DNA of 64,000 bases, taken from positions 186,001-250,000 of the forward strand of contig NZ_JAHLEL010000038.1 in assembly GCF_020131355.1 (NCBI RefSeq). The letters run 5' to 3'. The translations under genes were made by a program, and so were the position numbers. The stretch comes from Pseudonocardia sp. ICBG1293. Lineage in GTDB: Bacteria > Actinomycetota > Actinomycetes > Mycobacteriales > Pseudonocardiaceae. Positions 53,982 through 63,182 of the stretch are shown here, piece by piece (the stretch's first letter is position 1; each line of letters opens with the position of its first letter). A model generated the notes under the pieces. That model worked only from the letters and a program-made list of their open reading frames with translations, was not told where the DNA came from and did no database searches.

Positions 53982-54863
53982 ATGGCCCGGACCACCGCTC
54001 CCGCCACCGGGGCACCGGACGGTCAGCTCGGCCTGGACCTGCTCGACCCGGACTTCGGAGCGACCGCGCTGCACCGGGTCACCCCGGCCCGGCTCGACAC
54101 CTGGGACACCTGCCCCCGCCGCTACCGGATGCTGCACGTCGACCGGCCGGCCCCGTCGCGGGGCGGCGGATTCGCCCACACCTCGCTCGGCGCGGTGGTG
54201 CACCTGGCGCTGCGCTCGCTGGCGGCCCTGCCCGCGTCGCGGCGCACGCCGGAGCAGGCCGCGGCGCTGGTCGACCGGCACTGGACCGGGGAGGGTTTCG
54301 CCGACGACGCCCAGGCCGCCCGGTACCGCCTGCGGGCCCGGGACTGGCTGGCCGCGGCCGTCGACGGGCCGGTCGGGCGTGACGAGCCGCTCGCCGTCGA
54401 ACGGTGGGTGCGCGCCCCGGCCGGGCCGTTGCTGGTGGAGGGCCGGGTCGACCGGATCGACGCGCGCGACGGCGAGGCCGTCGTGGTCGACTTCAAGACC
54501 GGGCGCCGGGTACCGACCGACGACGACGCGGCGGCCTCCCGCCAGCTCGCGCTCTACGCCGTCGCCACCGCCTCGGTGCTCCGCCGTCCCTGCCGCACCG
54601 TCGAGCTGCACCACGTGCCCAGTGGGACCGTCGCCGCACACACCCACGACCAGGCCTCCCTCGACCGGCACGTCACCGCCGCCGCCGCGACCGCCGACGC
54701 CGCCACGCGGGCGACGACGGCACTCGCCGCAGGCGGCGACGCCGCCGCGCTGTTCCCGGCCCGCACCGGTGGGCACTGCGGGACCTGCGCGGTCCGACGG
54801 CACTGCGCGCCCGGCCGCGCCGCCGTCGCCGAGCCCCGACCGTGGGACCTGCTCGCCCCGTGA
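53982..54863 (+). CDS. RecB-family PD-(D/E)xK exonuclease domain protein
   Basis: 293 residues. Nuclease core: GAVVHLALRSL (His), LLVEGRVDRIDARDGEAVVV (Asp) and DFKTGRR (D-x-K). One Cys in TCPRRYRM near residue 44 and C-x2-C-x5-C near the end (HCGTCAVRRHC) form the four-cysteine Fe-S site typical of RecB/AddB-like nucleases. No helicase domain. Likely DNA repair. GTGA overlap with the next gene. Confidence 0.87.
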   Translation: MARTTAPATGAPDGQLGLDLLDPDFGATALHRVTPARLDTWDTCPRRYRMLHVDRPAPSRGGGFAHTSLGAVVHLALRSLAALPASRRTPEQAAALVDRHWTGEGFADDAQAARYRLRARDWLAAAVDGPVGRDEPLAVERWVRAPAGPLLVEGRVDRIDARDGEAVVVDFKTGRRVPTDDDAAASRQLALYAVATASVLRRPCRTVELHHVPSGTVAAHTHDQASLDRHVTAAAATADAATRATTALAAGGDAAALFPARTGGHCGTCAVRRHCAPGRAAVAEPRPWDLLAP

Positions 54864-55537
54864 CCGCCGACCCGCCGTTCCCCGGCCCGCCGCGGCACGG
54901 CCGTCCCGCGCTCCCGCCACGCCCGCCCGCCCCGTACCGGGCGCGACCCTCGTACGGGCGCCCGCATCCCGGGCCCGACGGCTACGACCCCCGTCCGCCG
55001 GGCCCGCCGTCGGGTCCGCCCGGCCGGCGCGGAGCCGTCGGCCCGCCGGCCGGCCCGCGGCCCGCCGAGGCGCTGCCCGAGTCCCGCCGCGCACCGCGCC
55101 GGGGCGACGGGGCCCCGGCCCCGCGCCGCGAACCGTCCGCCGGCGCGGCCGGGCGACCGGGCGACGACGAGCACCCCGCCGCCTGCGCCCCCGGCCGGCC
55201 GGTCGACCGCCGGAGCGCCGGGGAGGGCACGCGGCGCCGCGGCGCCGGACCGGGTGGCGACGGTGTCGGGACCCGGCTGCTGCGCGGTCTGTCCGGGGTA
55301 CTCGCCGGTGGACTGGTCGTGCTGGCGCTGGGACTGGTCGTGGTGGAGTGGGCGGCAGGGAACAGCGGGGTGCCGGGGCCCGGGGCGGGTGCGATCGTCG
55401 CGCACGTCGGCGCGGCGGTCGTCGCCGTCGCCGGCCAGGTCGTCGCCGACCGGCGGCGGGACCGTACCGGGTCGCTCGCCGCGCTCGTGGTGGTCGTGAC
55501 GGCGTCGCTGGTGCTCGGGTTCGGCTGGTTCCTGTAG
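54860..55537 (+). CDS. proline-rich membrane protein
   Basis: 225 residues. The first ~130 are Pro/Arg/Gly-rich and disordered; three hydrophobic segments follow (about 142-163, 176-193, 205-223). No family recognised. GTG start overlapping the nuclease stop, so coupled. Convergent with the FAD monooxygenase (4-bp gap), with no terminator between. Confidence 0.65.
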   Translation: MTADPPFPGPPRHGRPALPPRPPAPYRARPSYGRPHPGPDGYDPRPPGPPSGPPGRRGAVGPPAGPRPAEALPESRRAPRRGDGAPAPRREPSAGAAGRPGDDEHPAACAPGRPVDRRSAGEGTRRRGAGPGGDGVGTRLLRGLSGVLAGGLVVLALGLVVVEWAAGNSGVPGPGAGAIVAHVGAAVVAVAGQVVADRRRDRTGSLAALVVVVTASLVLGFGWFL

Positions 55538-55541
55538 CCGG

Positions 55542-56876
55542 TCAGGCGCCCTCGGAGTCGCGGACCCGCTGCATGCTCCTGGCCATCCGACGGCGCAGCG
55601 CGGGGACCCGGTTGACCAGCTGCAGCCCGCTCCGCTGCGCGACGGTCCCCAGCGCGCGGAGGACCGGGCCGCGGCCGGACCCGTCGTGCATCTGCTGCAG
55701 CGACTCGCGCACCGCGGCCGCCGAGTAGCGGCGCATCCGGGCCTCGTAGCCGCCGATGGCGGTGTGCAGGTCGAGGTCGCCGTCGAGCACCCGGACCAGG
55801 CGCTCGCCCAGCTCCCGGGCGTCGCGCAGGGCGGTGTTGGCGCCGGCGCCGCGGCCGGGGGTCATGGTGTGCGCGGCATCGCCGAGCAGCGTGACCGGGC
55901 CGGGCTCCCAGTGCGGCAGCGGGTCGGAGGTGCGGATGTCGATCCACAACGCCGACGCCGGGTCCGACCGGTCGAGCAGCTCCCGCCAGCGCGGGTCCCA
56001 GTCCGCGGTGACCTGCTGCGCCAGGGTGAGCAGAGCGGAGCCGTCCGCGGTGGCGGGACGCCCGCCCGGCAGCACGGTGTGCGAGACGGTCACCCCCCAG
56101 GAGACGAAGTCGTCGGTCGGGTCCCCGGCCAGGCCGGGCCAGCCGCGCAGCGTCGCGGCGCGCGCCGGGTCGAGGCCCGGGCGGGGGACCCGGTCCTCGT
56201 CCCAGGGCATCCGCATGACGTGGCTGATGCCCATCGTCCCGGTGCGGCCCAGCACCAGGGCCATGCCGTCGGCCCCGGGCAGCAGGGCCGTCGTGGTGGC
56301 GTCGAGCGGGGCCCGGCCGCCGATCGCGACGAGCCCGGTGGAGGTGTGCCCGGCGCCGGGCAGGAACCGCCCGCGGACCCGGGAGTGCGCGCCGTCGGCG
56401 CCGACCAGGAGGTCGCCGGTGACCGTGTCCCCGGCGCCGGTCCGCACGACCACGGTGCCGTCGTCGCGTACCTCGTGGGAGGCGTACGGGCTGCCCCACC
56501 GGACGGTGTCCTCGATGCCGGTCAACAGCACCCGGCGCAGCGTGGTGCGGCTGACGTTGAACTCCTCGGCCCCGCCGCCCGGCATCTCGGCGAACGGCAG
56601 CGACAGCAGCTCGCGGTAGCGCTCGGTGCACATCAGCAGCCCGGCGTAGGCCCCGGCCGTGGTCGCCTCGAACACCGCGTACAGCTCCGCGGGCAGGCAG
56701 GCCCGCAGGGCGCGGGAGCCGTCGGGGGAGATGCCGACCCGGTAGCCGCGCAGCCCGGCCGGGCGCGGGTCGGCGTCGCGTTCCAGGACGACGACCTCGG
56801 CCCCGGCCCGGTGCAATCGCTGGGCCAGGCACAGGCCGCCGGTGCCGGCACCGGCGACGATCACTCGGACGGACAT
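55542..56876 (-). CDS. FAD-dependent aromatic-type monooxygenase
   Basis: 444 residues, PHBH-like flavoprotein monooxygenase: Rossmann GAGTGGLCLAQRLHRAGAEV, the DG motif region LLVGADGAHSRVRGRFLP, and GDAAHTMTPGRGAGANTALR. It hydroxylates an aromatic or similar substrate using NAD(P)H and O2; substrate unknown. It lies 93 bp downstream of padR on the same strand, so PadR may control it. Copy 6 of the dispersed repeat lies inside on the opposite strand. Confidence 0.9.
   Translation of the reverse strand: MSVRVIVAGAGTGGLCLAQRLHRAGAEVVVLERDADPRPAGLRGYRVGISPDGSRALRACLPAELYAVFEATTAGAYAGLLMCTERYRELLSLPFAEMPGGGAEEFNVSRTTLRRVLLTGIEDTVRWGSPYASHEVRDDGTVVVRTGAGDTVTGDLLVGADGAHSRVRGRFLPGAGHTSTGLVAIGGRAPLDATTTALLPGADGMALVLGRTGTMGISHVMRMPWDEDRVPRPGLDPARAATLRGWPGLAGDPTDDFVSWGVTVSHTVLPGGRPATADGSALLTLAQQVTADWDPRWRELLDRSDPASALWIDIRTSDPLPHWEPGPVTLLGDAAHTMTPGRGAGANTALRDARELGERLVRVLDGDLDLHTAIGGYEARMRRYSAAAVRESLQQMHDGSGRGPVLRALGTVAQRSGLQLVNRVPALRRRMARSMQRVRDSEGA
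56016..56036 (+). repeat. dispersed GGTGAGCAGAGC repeat, copy 6
   Basis: CTGCG, CCAG, GGTGAGCAGAGC, antisense inside the FAD monooxygenase gene, where it codes ALLTLAQ on the gene strand. Confidence 0.65.
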
Positions 56877-56969
56877 GGTGGACCTCCGTGTCGGAGCAGG
56901 ACGGGTCGCGGCCGGTCGCGGACGCGACGGCCGTGCGTGCGGTGCGGCCGGGACACCCCCGGCGCCGGG

Positions 56970-57587
56970 TCAGGGGACGCCGGGCGGCGCGGGGCCACCG
57001 CGTGCGGCGGCCAGGCGCAGCAGCTCCTCGCGGCTCCAGGTGAGACGGCCGCTACGGACGTCGTCGACGAGCGCGGCGACCCAGGAGGTCTCGGCCTCCA
57101 GCATCGCGATGGTGTACTCGAGCTCGACGAGCACGACCCGCGGCAGCAGGCCCACGACCGACTCGTGGTTCGCCCGGGCGCCGGCCGAACGCCGTCGCAG
57201 GGTGTCGAGCCGGGTCTCCATCGCCGCGGCGGCGTCGGCGGGGGTGAGCTGGGGCAGGTGCGCGAGGCCGACGACGAACTCGGGGAAGTCCGGCCGCGGC
57301 GCGGTCAGCATCTCCCGGGTCCACTCCTCGGCGGTCTCGCGACCGGCGTCGGTGACCGCGTACAGGGTGCGTTCCGGGCGGGCGGTCTCGCGCTCGGTCG
57401 TGTGCTCGACGATCAGGCCGTCGCGCGCGAGGCGGTCGATCGTCTTGTAGAGCTGCGACCGCTGCCCGACGTTGACCACGTCGTCCTTGCCCCGCTCGCG
57501 GACGAGCTGCTGCATCCGGTACGGGTGCATGGGCGCCTCGGTGAGCAGGGACAGCACGGCGAGAGCGAGGCCGGACCGCTGCGTCAT
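56970..57587 (-). CDS. PadR-family transcriptional regulator
   Basis: 205 residues: winged helix at ~1-80 (LALAVLSLLTEAPMHPYRMQ, DVVNVGQRSQLYKTIDRLAR, RTLYAVTDAGRETAEEW) and a C-terminal helical dimerisation region. PadR proteins sense small hydrophobic or phenolic ligands; a FAD monooxygenase directly downstream fits that. A perfect palindrome just upstream is the probable autoregulatory operator. Confidence 0.9.
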   Translation of the reverse strand: MTQRSGLALAVLSLLTEAPMHPYRMQQLVRERGKDDVVNVGQRSQLYKTIDRLARDGLIVEHTTERETARPERTLYAVTDAGRETAEEWTREMLTAPRPDFPEFVVGLAHLPQLTPADAAAAMETRLDTLRRRSAGARANHESVVGLLPRVVLVELEYTIAMLEAETSWVAALVDDVRSGRLTWSREELLRLAAARGGPAPPGVP

Positions 57588-57601
57588 GGTGTCGAAGATA
57601 C

Positions 57602-57618
57602 TAGTGTCTCCGACACTA
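57602..57618. promoter_or_regulatory. PadR candidate operator
   Basis: TAGTGTC-TCC-GACACTA, perfect 7-bp inverted repeat, 15 bp upstream of the padR start and touching the minus-strand -10 candidate TAGTAT (57603-57598). Confidence 0.65.
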
Positions 57619-57633
57619 CGGCAACGTCGGTTC

Positions 57634-58884
57634 TCAGCCGCCCGGACCCAGTACGACGACCTCGTCGCCCCGCAGCTCCACGAGCAGGGCGCCCTGGGCG
57701 GCGAGCAGGACCGGGGCGGTGACCGGGCCGCGGTCCACCGGCAGGGTCCGGGCGACGGCGCCGGTCGCCGGGTCGACGTCGGCGACCCCGCCGGGGACGG
57801 GGACGAGCAACCGGTCGCCGTAGCGGGTTCCGGGGCCCAGGGTGCCGGGCAGACTCCAGCGTGGCTGCAGGCTGCGGGTGTCCAGCGCGACGGTCGCGCC
57901 GCCGGTCCACCAGTAGCGGCGCTCGTCGGCGGCGGTGCGGGCGACGCCGTCGGAGGGGGCGGCGACCGTGCCGCCCGCGTCGACGGGGAACTCGCCGATG
58001 CTGCGCCCCATCCGGTCGTAGAGGGCCAGGCGGGGCGCGCCCGGCAGCAGCAGGGCGACGCGCTCGGGGGAGGTGGCGACCACCTGGGCGCCGTCGGTCC
58101 CGGTGACCGACGACGAGTCGAACGCCGGGCGGTCGCCCTCGGTGCCGCTGGGGCGCAGCACCGTCAGGCGCTCGGAGGGCTCGCCCGGGCAGCGTTCCAG
58201 GATCACGGCGCGGTCCTCGGCGGCGGCGAACGACCCGAAGGTGCACCCCGACCGCGGCTGCGAGCCGGGCTCCTCCAGTGCGCGCACCGTGCCGTACTCC
58301 GCGGTGCGGACCAGGTCGGAGCGGAAGGTCTCGACGTAGTCCTGACCGGTCGCGAGCACCGGGTCCTGGCCGATCAGCCGGGTGCCGGGCCGGGCGTCGA
58401 GGGTCCGGGCCGGTCCCCGCGCCCCGGAGTCGGGCTGCAGGGTCGACAGCTCGGAGCAGTACTCGTCGTTGCGGTAGAGCGCGAGCACCCGGCCGTCGGC
58501 GAAGCCGGTGGTGCACAGCGGCAGGTCACGCCGGTAGCTCCAGCGCTCGGCGCCGGTGCGGGCGTCGCGCCCCGAGACCCGGGACCTCTCGGCCACGACG
58601 ACGCCGTCCCCGACCGCCAGTGGCACCGGCGTGTCCGGGCTGGCCGCCCGCCACAGCTCGGTGAACCCCGCCGGGACCGGGCCGGCCGGAGGGGGCGGGA
58701 CGGGCGCGGCCGCGGCCGGCACCGACTCGGTGTGTGCGGCCGGGCTCTGCACGGCGTAGAGCACCGCGACCCCGACCACCAGCAGCACGAGCACCGCGGC
58801 GACCAGTCGGTCGCCGCGGTGTCGTCGTTCGGCGGGGACGCCCGGGAGCGGGAGCCGGTCCCGCAGCGGTCGGCCGCGCAGCAC
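57634..58884 (-). CDS. membrane-anchored PQQ-like beta-propeller protein (Rv3212-like)
   Basis: 416 residues: one N-terminal membrane helix (about 28-46, [18 protein letters not shown]), a Pro-rich linker and repeated propeller blades ([53 protein letters not shown]). The domain faces outside. Two Cys pairs may form disulfides. Lies directly downstream of rhlE as Rv3212 follows Rv3211. Function unknown. Confidence 0.82.
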   Translation of the reverse strand: MLRGRPLRDRLPLPGVPAERRHRGDRLVAAVLVLLVVGVAVLYAVQSPAAHTESVPAAAAPVPPPPAGPVPAGFTELWRAASPDTPVPLAVGDGVVVAERSRVSGRDARTGAERWSYRRDLPLCTTGFADGRVLALYRNDEYCSELSTLQPDSGARGPARTLDARPGTRLIGQDPVLATGQDYVETFRSDLVRTAEYGTVRALEEPGSQPRSGCTFGSFAAAEDRAVILERCPGEPSERLTVLRPSGTEGDRPAFDSSSVTGTDGAQVVATSPERVALLLPGAPRLALYDRMGRSIGEFPVDAGGTVAAPSDGVARTAADERRYWWTGGATVALDTRSLQPRWSLPGTLGPGTRYGDRLLVPVPGGVADVDPATGAVARTLPVDRGPVTAPVLLAAQGALLVELRGDEVVVLGPGG

Positions 58885-58892
58885 GCGTGGGG

Positions 58893-60551
58893 TCAGCTGG
58901 CGGCCGCGTCGGCCCCGTCGGCGGACTCGCCGCCACCGGGCCCGCGACGCGACCCGCCGCGACGGCGACGGCGGCGCGGCTTGGCCGCCCCGCCCTCGTC
59001 CGACGTGCCGGTGTCCGGCCCGTTCTGCGGGGCGCCCTCGGCAGGAGCCGCGACGGCACCCTCGGCGGGGGCCGAGCCGCCCGCCTCGACCGCGACGCCG
59101 CCGCGGGTCCGGGAGCGGGAGCGGTTGCGGCGCGGACGACGGCCACCCTCGTCCCCGTCACGACTGCCGCCGTCGCGTCCACCGCCGTCGCGCCCGCCAC
59201 CGTCACGGCGGCTGGTGCGCGGCTTGCGGGCGCCCTGGTGGTCGCCCTCGGAGTCGATGTACTCGGCGTCGAGCCCGGCGCGGGTGCGGGCGGACAGCGG
59301 GAGCCGTCCGGACGCCGTCGTCGGGATGTCGAGGTCGGTGAACAGGTGGTCCGAGGTCGAGTAGGTCTCGACCGGCTCGTCGATGCCCAGCGACAGGTCG
59401 TCGGAGATCATCTTCCAGCGCGGGGTCTCGTCCCAGTCCACCAGCGTGACCGCGACGCCCTCGCGTCCGGCGCGGCCGGTGCGGCCGATCCGGTGCACGT
59501 AGGTCTTGGCGTCCTCGGGGCACTGGTAGTTGATGACGTGGGTCACGCCGGTGACGTCGATCCCGCGGGCCGCGACGTCGGTCGCGATCAGCACGTCGAC
59601 CTTCTCCGCGCGGAACGCGCGCAGCGCCTGCTCACGGGCACCCTGACCGAGGTCACCGTGCACCGCCGCGGCGGCGAAGCCACGCTCGGCGAGGTCGTCG
59701 GCCACCCGCTGGGCGGTCCGCTTGGTCCGGGTGAAGATCATCGTCAGGCCGCGGTCCCTGGCCTGCAGGGCCCGGGTCACCAGCTCGACCTTGTCCATCG
59801 CGTGGGCGCGGTAGACCAGCTGCTTGGTCCGCTCGTGGATGGAGCCCTGGTCGGCCTCCTCCGCGCGGATGTGGGTCGGGCGGGTCAGGAACGCGCGCGA
59901 GAGCTGGACGATCGGGCCCGGCATCGTCGCCGAGAACAGCATCGTGTGCCGCTCCTCGGGGAGCATGCGCAGGATCCGCTCGACGTCGGGCAGGAAGCCC
60001 AGGTCCAGCATCTCGTCGGCCTCGTCCAGGACGAGGGCCTTGACCCGGCCGAGGACCAGGTGGCGCTGCTCGGCGAGGTCGAGCAGCCGGCCCGGGGTGC
60101 CGACGATGACGTCGACACCCTTGCGCAGGGCCTCCAGCTGCGGCTCGTAGGCGCGGCCGCCGTAGATGGCGACGACGCGCACGCCCAGGTTCTTGCCCGC
60201 GGCGGCGATGTCCCGGGCGACCTGCACGCACAGCTCGCGGGTCGGGACGACGACGAGCGCCTGCGGCACGTCCTTGGTGCGGTCGGCGGCCTCGCCCTCG
60301 GCGGTGGCGGCGGCGCGCTCACCGGGCGGGGTGATCCGCTGCAGCAGCGGGACGCCGAAGCCCAGCGTCTTGCCGGTGCCGGTGCGGGCCTGGCCGATGA
60401 CGTCCTCGCCGGCCAGGGCCAGGGGGAGCGTGAGCTCCTGGATCGCGAACGTGCGCACGATGTCGTTCTCCGCGAGCGCGGAGACGATCTCGGGCCGGAC
60501 GCCGAGCTCGGCGAAGGTCGGGGGGAGCTTCTCGCCGCCGGGGTTGGTCAC
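58893..60551 (-). CDS. rhlE: DEAD-box RNA helicase RhlE
   Basis: 552 residues. Q motif and motif I ([21 protein letters not shown]), motif II DEAD in [14 protein letters not shown], motif III SATMP, and motifs V-VI ([27 protein letters not shown]). The C-terminal ~120 residues are Arg/Gly-rich with [14 protein letters not shown] repeats, likely RNA-binding. GTG 60551 is the nearest normal start, but the frame stays open upstream with coding character to about 60640, with only CTG (60638) as a possible initiator. Equivalent to Rv3211. Confidence 0.93.
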   Translation of the reverse strand: MTNPGGEKLPPTFAELGVRPEIVSALAENDIVRTFAIQELTLPLALAGEDVIGQARTGTGKTLGFGVPLLQRITPPGERAAATAEGEAADRTKDVPQALVVVPTRELCVQVARDIAAAGKNLGVRVVAIYGGRAYEPQLEALRKGVDVIVGTPGRLLDLAEQRHLVLGRVKALVLDEADEMLDLGFLPDVERILRMLPEERHTMLFSATMPGPIVQLSRAFLTRPTHIRAEEADQGSIHERTKQLVYRAHAMDKVELVTRALQARDRGLTMIFTRTKRTAQRVADDLAERGFAAAAVHGDLGQGAREQALRAFRAEKVDVLIATDVAARGIDVTGVTHVINYQCPEDAKTYVHRIGRTGRAGREGVAVTLVDWDETPRWKMISDDLSLGIDEPVETYSTSDHLFTDLDIPTTASGRLPLSARTRAGLDAEYIDSEGDHQGARKPRTSRRDGGGRDGGGRDGGSRDGDEGGRRPRRNRSRSRTRGGVAVEAGGSAPAEGAVAAPAEGAPQNGPDTGTSDEGGAAKPRRRRRRGGSRRGPGGGESADGADAAAS

Positions 60552-61007
60552 GCCGAGCGGGGTCTCGCTGGGGGTGATGCCGGTGGGCAGGAAGCCCAGG
60601 TCGGCCTCGGGGGTGTCGGTGCTGTCGACTCGGGACAGTGTGATCGCCTCTCTCCGCGCACAGGAGCCGTGGCGTGGCTCGTCGACCGGCCCCGGTCCGT
60701 CTACGACGGTTCGGGCGGGAGAGCCGCCGAGGCGCTGCGCGCACCAGTTCTGGTGCGGGTCCCGGTGAGACGCGTTCGGCCGTGTCGGCCGCTCGTCCCG
60801 TTACCCGGTCCCCGCGCGGTGGGCGCGTCCGCAGGGAGCTCCAGGATCTCGACAACCTCCGGACACGCTGTCCGCATGATACCCGCCACGGCGCCCGAAC
60901 ACGACGGCGCGGCCGTCCCCGGGTGTGGTGAGTTGGCTCGCCCCGTGGTCGGCGTGGCCGTCGCGGGCCACCCGGCGGGCCCGCGCCGCCCGGTTAGGGT
61001 GACGGCC
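60552..61007. other. 456-bp divergent region, rhlE / ferritin-like gene
   Basis: Holds the possible N-terminal extension of rhlE (to ~60640), then ~370 bp with no open frame of coding character. The ferritin-like gene starts with GGTGACGGCC before ATG. No strong hairpin seen; a structured leader for a cold- or stress-induced helicase is possible but not shown. Confidence 0.5.
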
Positions 61008-61664
61008 ATGACCACTGGAGGCGACGCGCCGACGGCCGCGACCGTGGAGCTGCTCGGCGTGCTGGCCTACGGCGAGCTCTCCGCGTTCGACCGGCTCGCC
61101 GAGGACGCCCGGGCCGCGCCGACGCTGGCCGGCCGCGCCCAGCTCTCGACGATGGCGGCCGCCGAGATCGGTCACTTCCGGCTCATCGAGGACCACCTGG
61201 GTCACCGTGGGATCGCCGTGGCCGACGCGATGGCGCCGTTCGTCGCGCTGATCGACAGCTACCACGCCTCGACCGCCCCGCGGAGCTGGCTGGAGTCGCT
61301 GGTCAAGGCCTATCTCGGCGACGGGCTGGGTGCCGACTTCTACCGGGAGGTCGCGGGCTGGGTGGACCCCGGCACCGGCGACCTGGTGCAGCGCGTGCTC
61401 GCCGACACCGGGCACTCCGCGTTCGCCGAGCGCGAGGTGCGCGCCGCCTGCACCGCCAACCCGGCGCAGCGCGACCGGCTGGCCCTGTGGGGCCGGCGGC
61501 TGCTGGGCGAGGCCGTCACCCACGCCCAGCGGGTCGTCGCCGAGCGCGACGAGCTGGCCGAGTTCATCGTGCTCGGTTCGGGGGAGAAGGGCGGCGTGGC
61601 CGGACTCATCCGGACGGTGCAGACCGCGCACGGCCGTCGGATGGGCCGTCTCGGACTCGACTGA
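61008..61664 (+). CDS. ferritin-like-fold protein (Rv3210c-like)
   Basis: 218 residues, all-helical. Possible diiron ligands: Glu in [10 protein letters not shown], Glu-x2-His in [15 protein letters not shown], Glu/His in [13 protein letters not shown] and [15 protein letters not shown]. It resembles the MiaE-like ferritin superfamily branch conserved next to rhlE in actinobacteria. Activity unknown. Divergent from rhlE as in Rv3210c-Rv3211. Confidence 0.85.
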   Translation: MTTGGDAPTAATVELLGVLAYGELSAFDRLAEDARAAPTLAGRAQLSTMAAAEIGHFRLIEDHLGHRGIAVADAMAPFVALIDSYHASTAPRSWLESLVKAYLGDGLGADFYREVAGWVDPGTGDLVQRVLADTGHSAFAEREVRAACTANPAQRDRLALWGRRLLGEAVTHAQRVVAERDELAEFIVLGSGEKGGVAGLIRTVQTAHGRRMGRLGLD

Positions 61665-61749
61665 GCGCGACCCGGCGATGCTCGGGGCCGATCTCGACTA
61701 GCCTGGCGCCGGCAAGGAGATCAGTAGTGAGGGATCGGGAGGACCACCG

Positions 61750-61980
61750 GTGAAGGTCAAGATCGGCATCGCGGAGACCCCGCGGGAGCTCGTGGTGTCC
61801 AGCGACCGCACGCCGGACGAGGTGGCCCAGCTCGTGAGCGGGGCGATGAAGTCCGACGACGGGCTGCTGGACCTCACCGACGACGAGGGCCGTCGTTACG
61901 TCGTCCCGGTCGCGCGGATCTCGTACGTGGAGATCGGCCCGTCCGAGGAGCGCCGGGTCGGGTTCGGCCTCAGCGGCTGA
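61750..61980 (+). CDS. DUF3107 protein (TB9.4-like)
   Basis: 76 residues covering the whole DUF3107 family: VKIGIAETPRELVVSSDRTP, DEVAQLVSGAM, YVVPVARISYVEIGPSEERR. Matches Rv3208A. Function unknown. GTG start with GGGAGGACC; TAGCCT near 61699 could be its -10. Confidence 0.92.
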   Translation: MKVKIGIAETPRELVVSSDRTPDEVAQLVSGAMKSDDGLLDLTDDEGRRYVVPVARISYVEIGPSEERRVGFGLSG

Positions 61981-61997
61981 GCGCACACGGAGTCGTC

Positions 61998-62032
61998 CGG
62001 GCCCGGTTCCCCCGTCCGCGGGGCCGGGCCCG
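61998..62032. terminator. bidirectional hairpin terminator
   Basis: CGGGCCCGG / CCGGGCCCG outer stem with inner CCCCG / CGGGG, between convergent DUF3107 and DUF4873 genes. Confidence 0.72.
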
Positions 62033-62058
62033 ACGCGTGTGCGGGGCCGGTGGGCGGG

Positions 62059-62382
62059 TCAGTCGGTCTCCGGCGGGGGCGGCCCGTCCAGCGCGAACGG
62101 CGGCCTGCCGGTGCCGGTGATCCGGAACCGGTCCCACACGTCCGGCTCGGACAGCGTGCCGACCGCCGCGTACCCGGGCGTCCGGACCTCGGCGGTACCG
62201 CCGCGGCTCCCCAGCAGCGCGGTGAGCCGGGGGTGCGCGACCACCCGCCCCGACCAGTGCAGCCGCCCGTCGAAGGGCTCGTGCCGGGCGTCGAGCAGCA
62301 CCTCGACGTCGACGGTCTCCTCACCCAGCACCAGGGTGGCCGGGCCGCGGTAGCCCTCGTCGTGATCGTGGTCCCCGCTCAC
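62059..62382 (-). CDS. DUF4873 domain protein
   Basis: 107 residues matching DUF4873: YRGPATLVLGEETVDVEVLL, EPFDGRLHWSGRVVAHPRLT and YAAVGTLSEPDVWDRFRITG. The domain also occurs fused to flavin monooxygenases and may modulate an oxygenase; here it is alone. GTG 62382 overlaps the TetR stop by 4 bp, so the two are coupled. Confidence 0.8.
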   Translation of the reverse strand: MSGDHDHDEGYRGPATLVLGEETVDVEVLLDARHEPFDGRLHWSGRVVAHPRLTALLGSRGGTAEVRTPGYAAVGTLSEPDVWDRFRITGTGRPPFALDGPPPPETD

Positions 62383-63089
62383 CGGTCGCCCTCCGCGACG
62401 TCGGCGCCGGTCCCGGTGACCTGCGGGTCGGGGACCAGCCGCAGGATGTCGGCGTTCGCGGTGGGCGAGTCGATCCCGGCGACGCCGGCGATCCCGCCCC
62501 AGATGAGCGCGGACAGGTAGTTGGTCAGCGCGTCGCGGCTCATCGTGCGGCGCTCCAGCCACCACTCGCCCGCGGTCTGGACCATCCCGATCAGGCCGTG
62601 TGCCCACGCCTCGGCGCCACCGGAGTCGCGGCCCTCGGCGCGCAGCCGCTCGCCGAACAGCGTGGCGAGCAGGGCGCCGATCTGGCCGCGGACGTCCTGG
62701 GCGATCTCCGCGCCCGGCACCGGTTCGGCCGGGTTGGCGACGACGAAGCGGTAGAGCTGCGGCTCGTCCTCGACCATGCCGAGGTAGGCGTCGATGACCG
62801 CGGCGACGTGCTCGATCGGCTCGGCGTCGATCGCCAGCACCGGGTAGATGCGCTGCATCAGCATGTCCGCCGCGTGCTCGCCGACCGCGCGCTGCAGGTC
62901 GGCCCGGTCGGCGAAGTGCCGGTAGAGCACCGGCTTGGTGATCCCGGCCGCGGCGGCGATCTGGGCCACCGAGACCCCCGGGCCGTGCTCGCGGATCGCC
63001 TCGACGGCGGCGGCGACCATCTCGGTCCGCCGTTCCTCCCGTCGGCGGCTGCGCGCGTCCGGCTTGACATCCCTGGAGTCGTGGGGCAC
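62379..63089 (-). CDS. TetR-family transcriptional regulator
   Basis: 236 residues: N-terminal helix-turn-helix (AAAVEAIREHGPGVSVAQIA, AAAGITKPVLYRHFADRADL) and a large helical ligand domain. Position next to DUF3107 is that of Rv3208 (FasR), but here it faces an oxygenase gene, so orthology of function is uncertain. GTG 63089 abuts two tandem palindromes that are its probable operators. Confidence 0.88.
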   Translation of the reverse strand: MPHDSRDVKPDARSRRREERRTEMVAAAVEAIREHGPGVSVAQIAAAAGITKPVLYRHFADRADLQRAVGEHAADMLMQRIYPVLAIDAEPIEHVAAVIDAYLGMVEDEPQLYRFVVANPAEPVPGAEIAQDVRGQIGALLATLFGERLRAEGRDSGGAEAWAHGLIGMVQTAGEWWLERRTMSRDALTNYLSALIWGGIAGVAGIDSPTANADILRLVPDPQVTGTGADVAEGDR

Positions 63090-63120
63090 GTTACCAGTGG
63101 TAACCGTTACCGGCGGTAAC
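63090..63120. promoter_or_regulatory. tandem TetR operators
   Basis: GTTACCAGTGGTAAC (63090-63104) and GTTACCGGCGGTAAC (63106-63120): two perfect GTTACC-N3-GGTAAC palindromes, 16 bp centre to centre, in the divergent gap between the TetR gene and the diiron oxygenase gene. Confidence 0.8.
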
Positions 63121-63182
63121 AGCAAGGGTTCCGTGTGTGGAACCCGCCACCGCAGGCCCCTCCCAGCAGGAAGGCGCGACCG

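Noticed and set aside
55686-57722. Very long antisense open frames, e.g. 55686-57722, 13391-16888, 52302-55094 and 21171-23756
   Set aside because: They lie opposite well-supported genes, are Arg/Gly/Pro-rich translations of GC3-biased DNA and have no family motifs. They reflect high GC, not genes.
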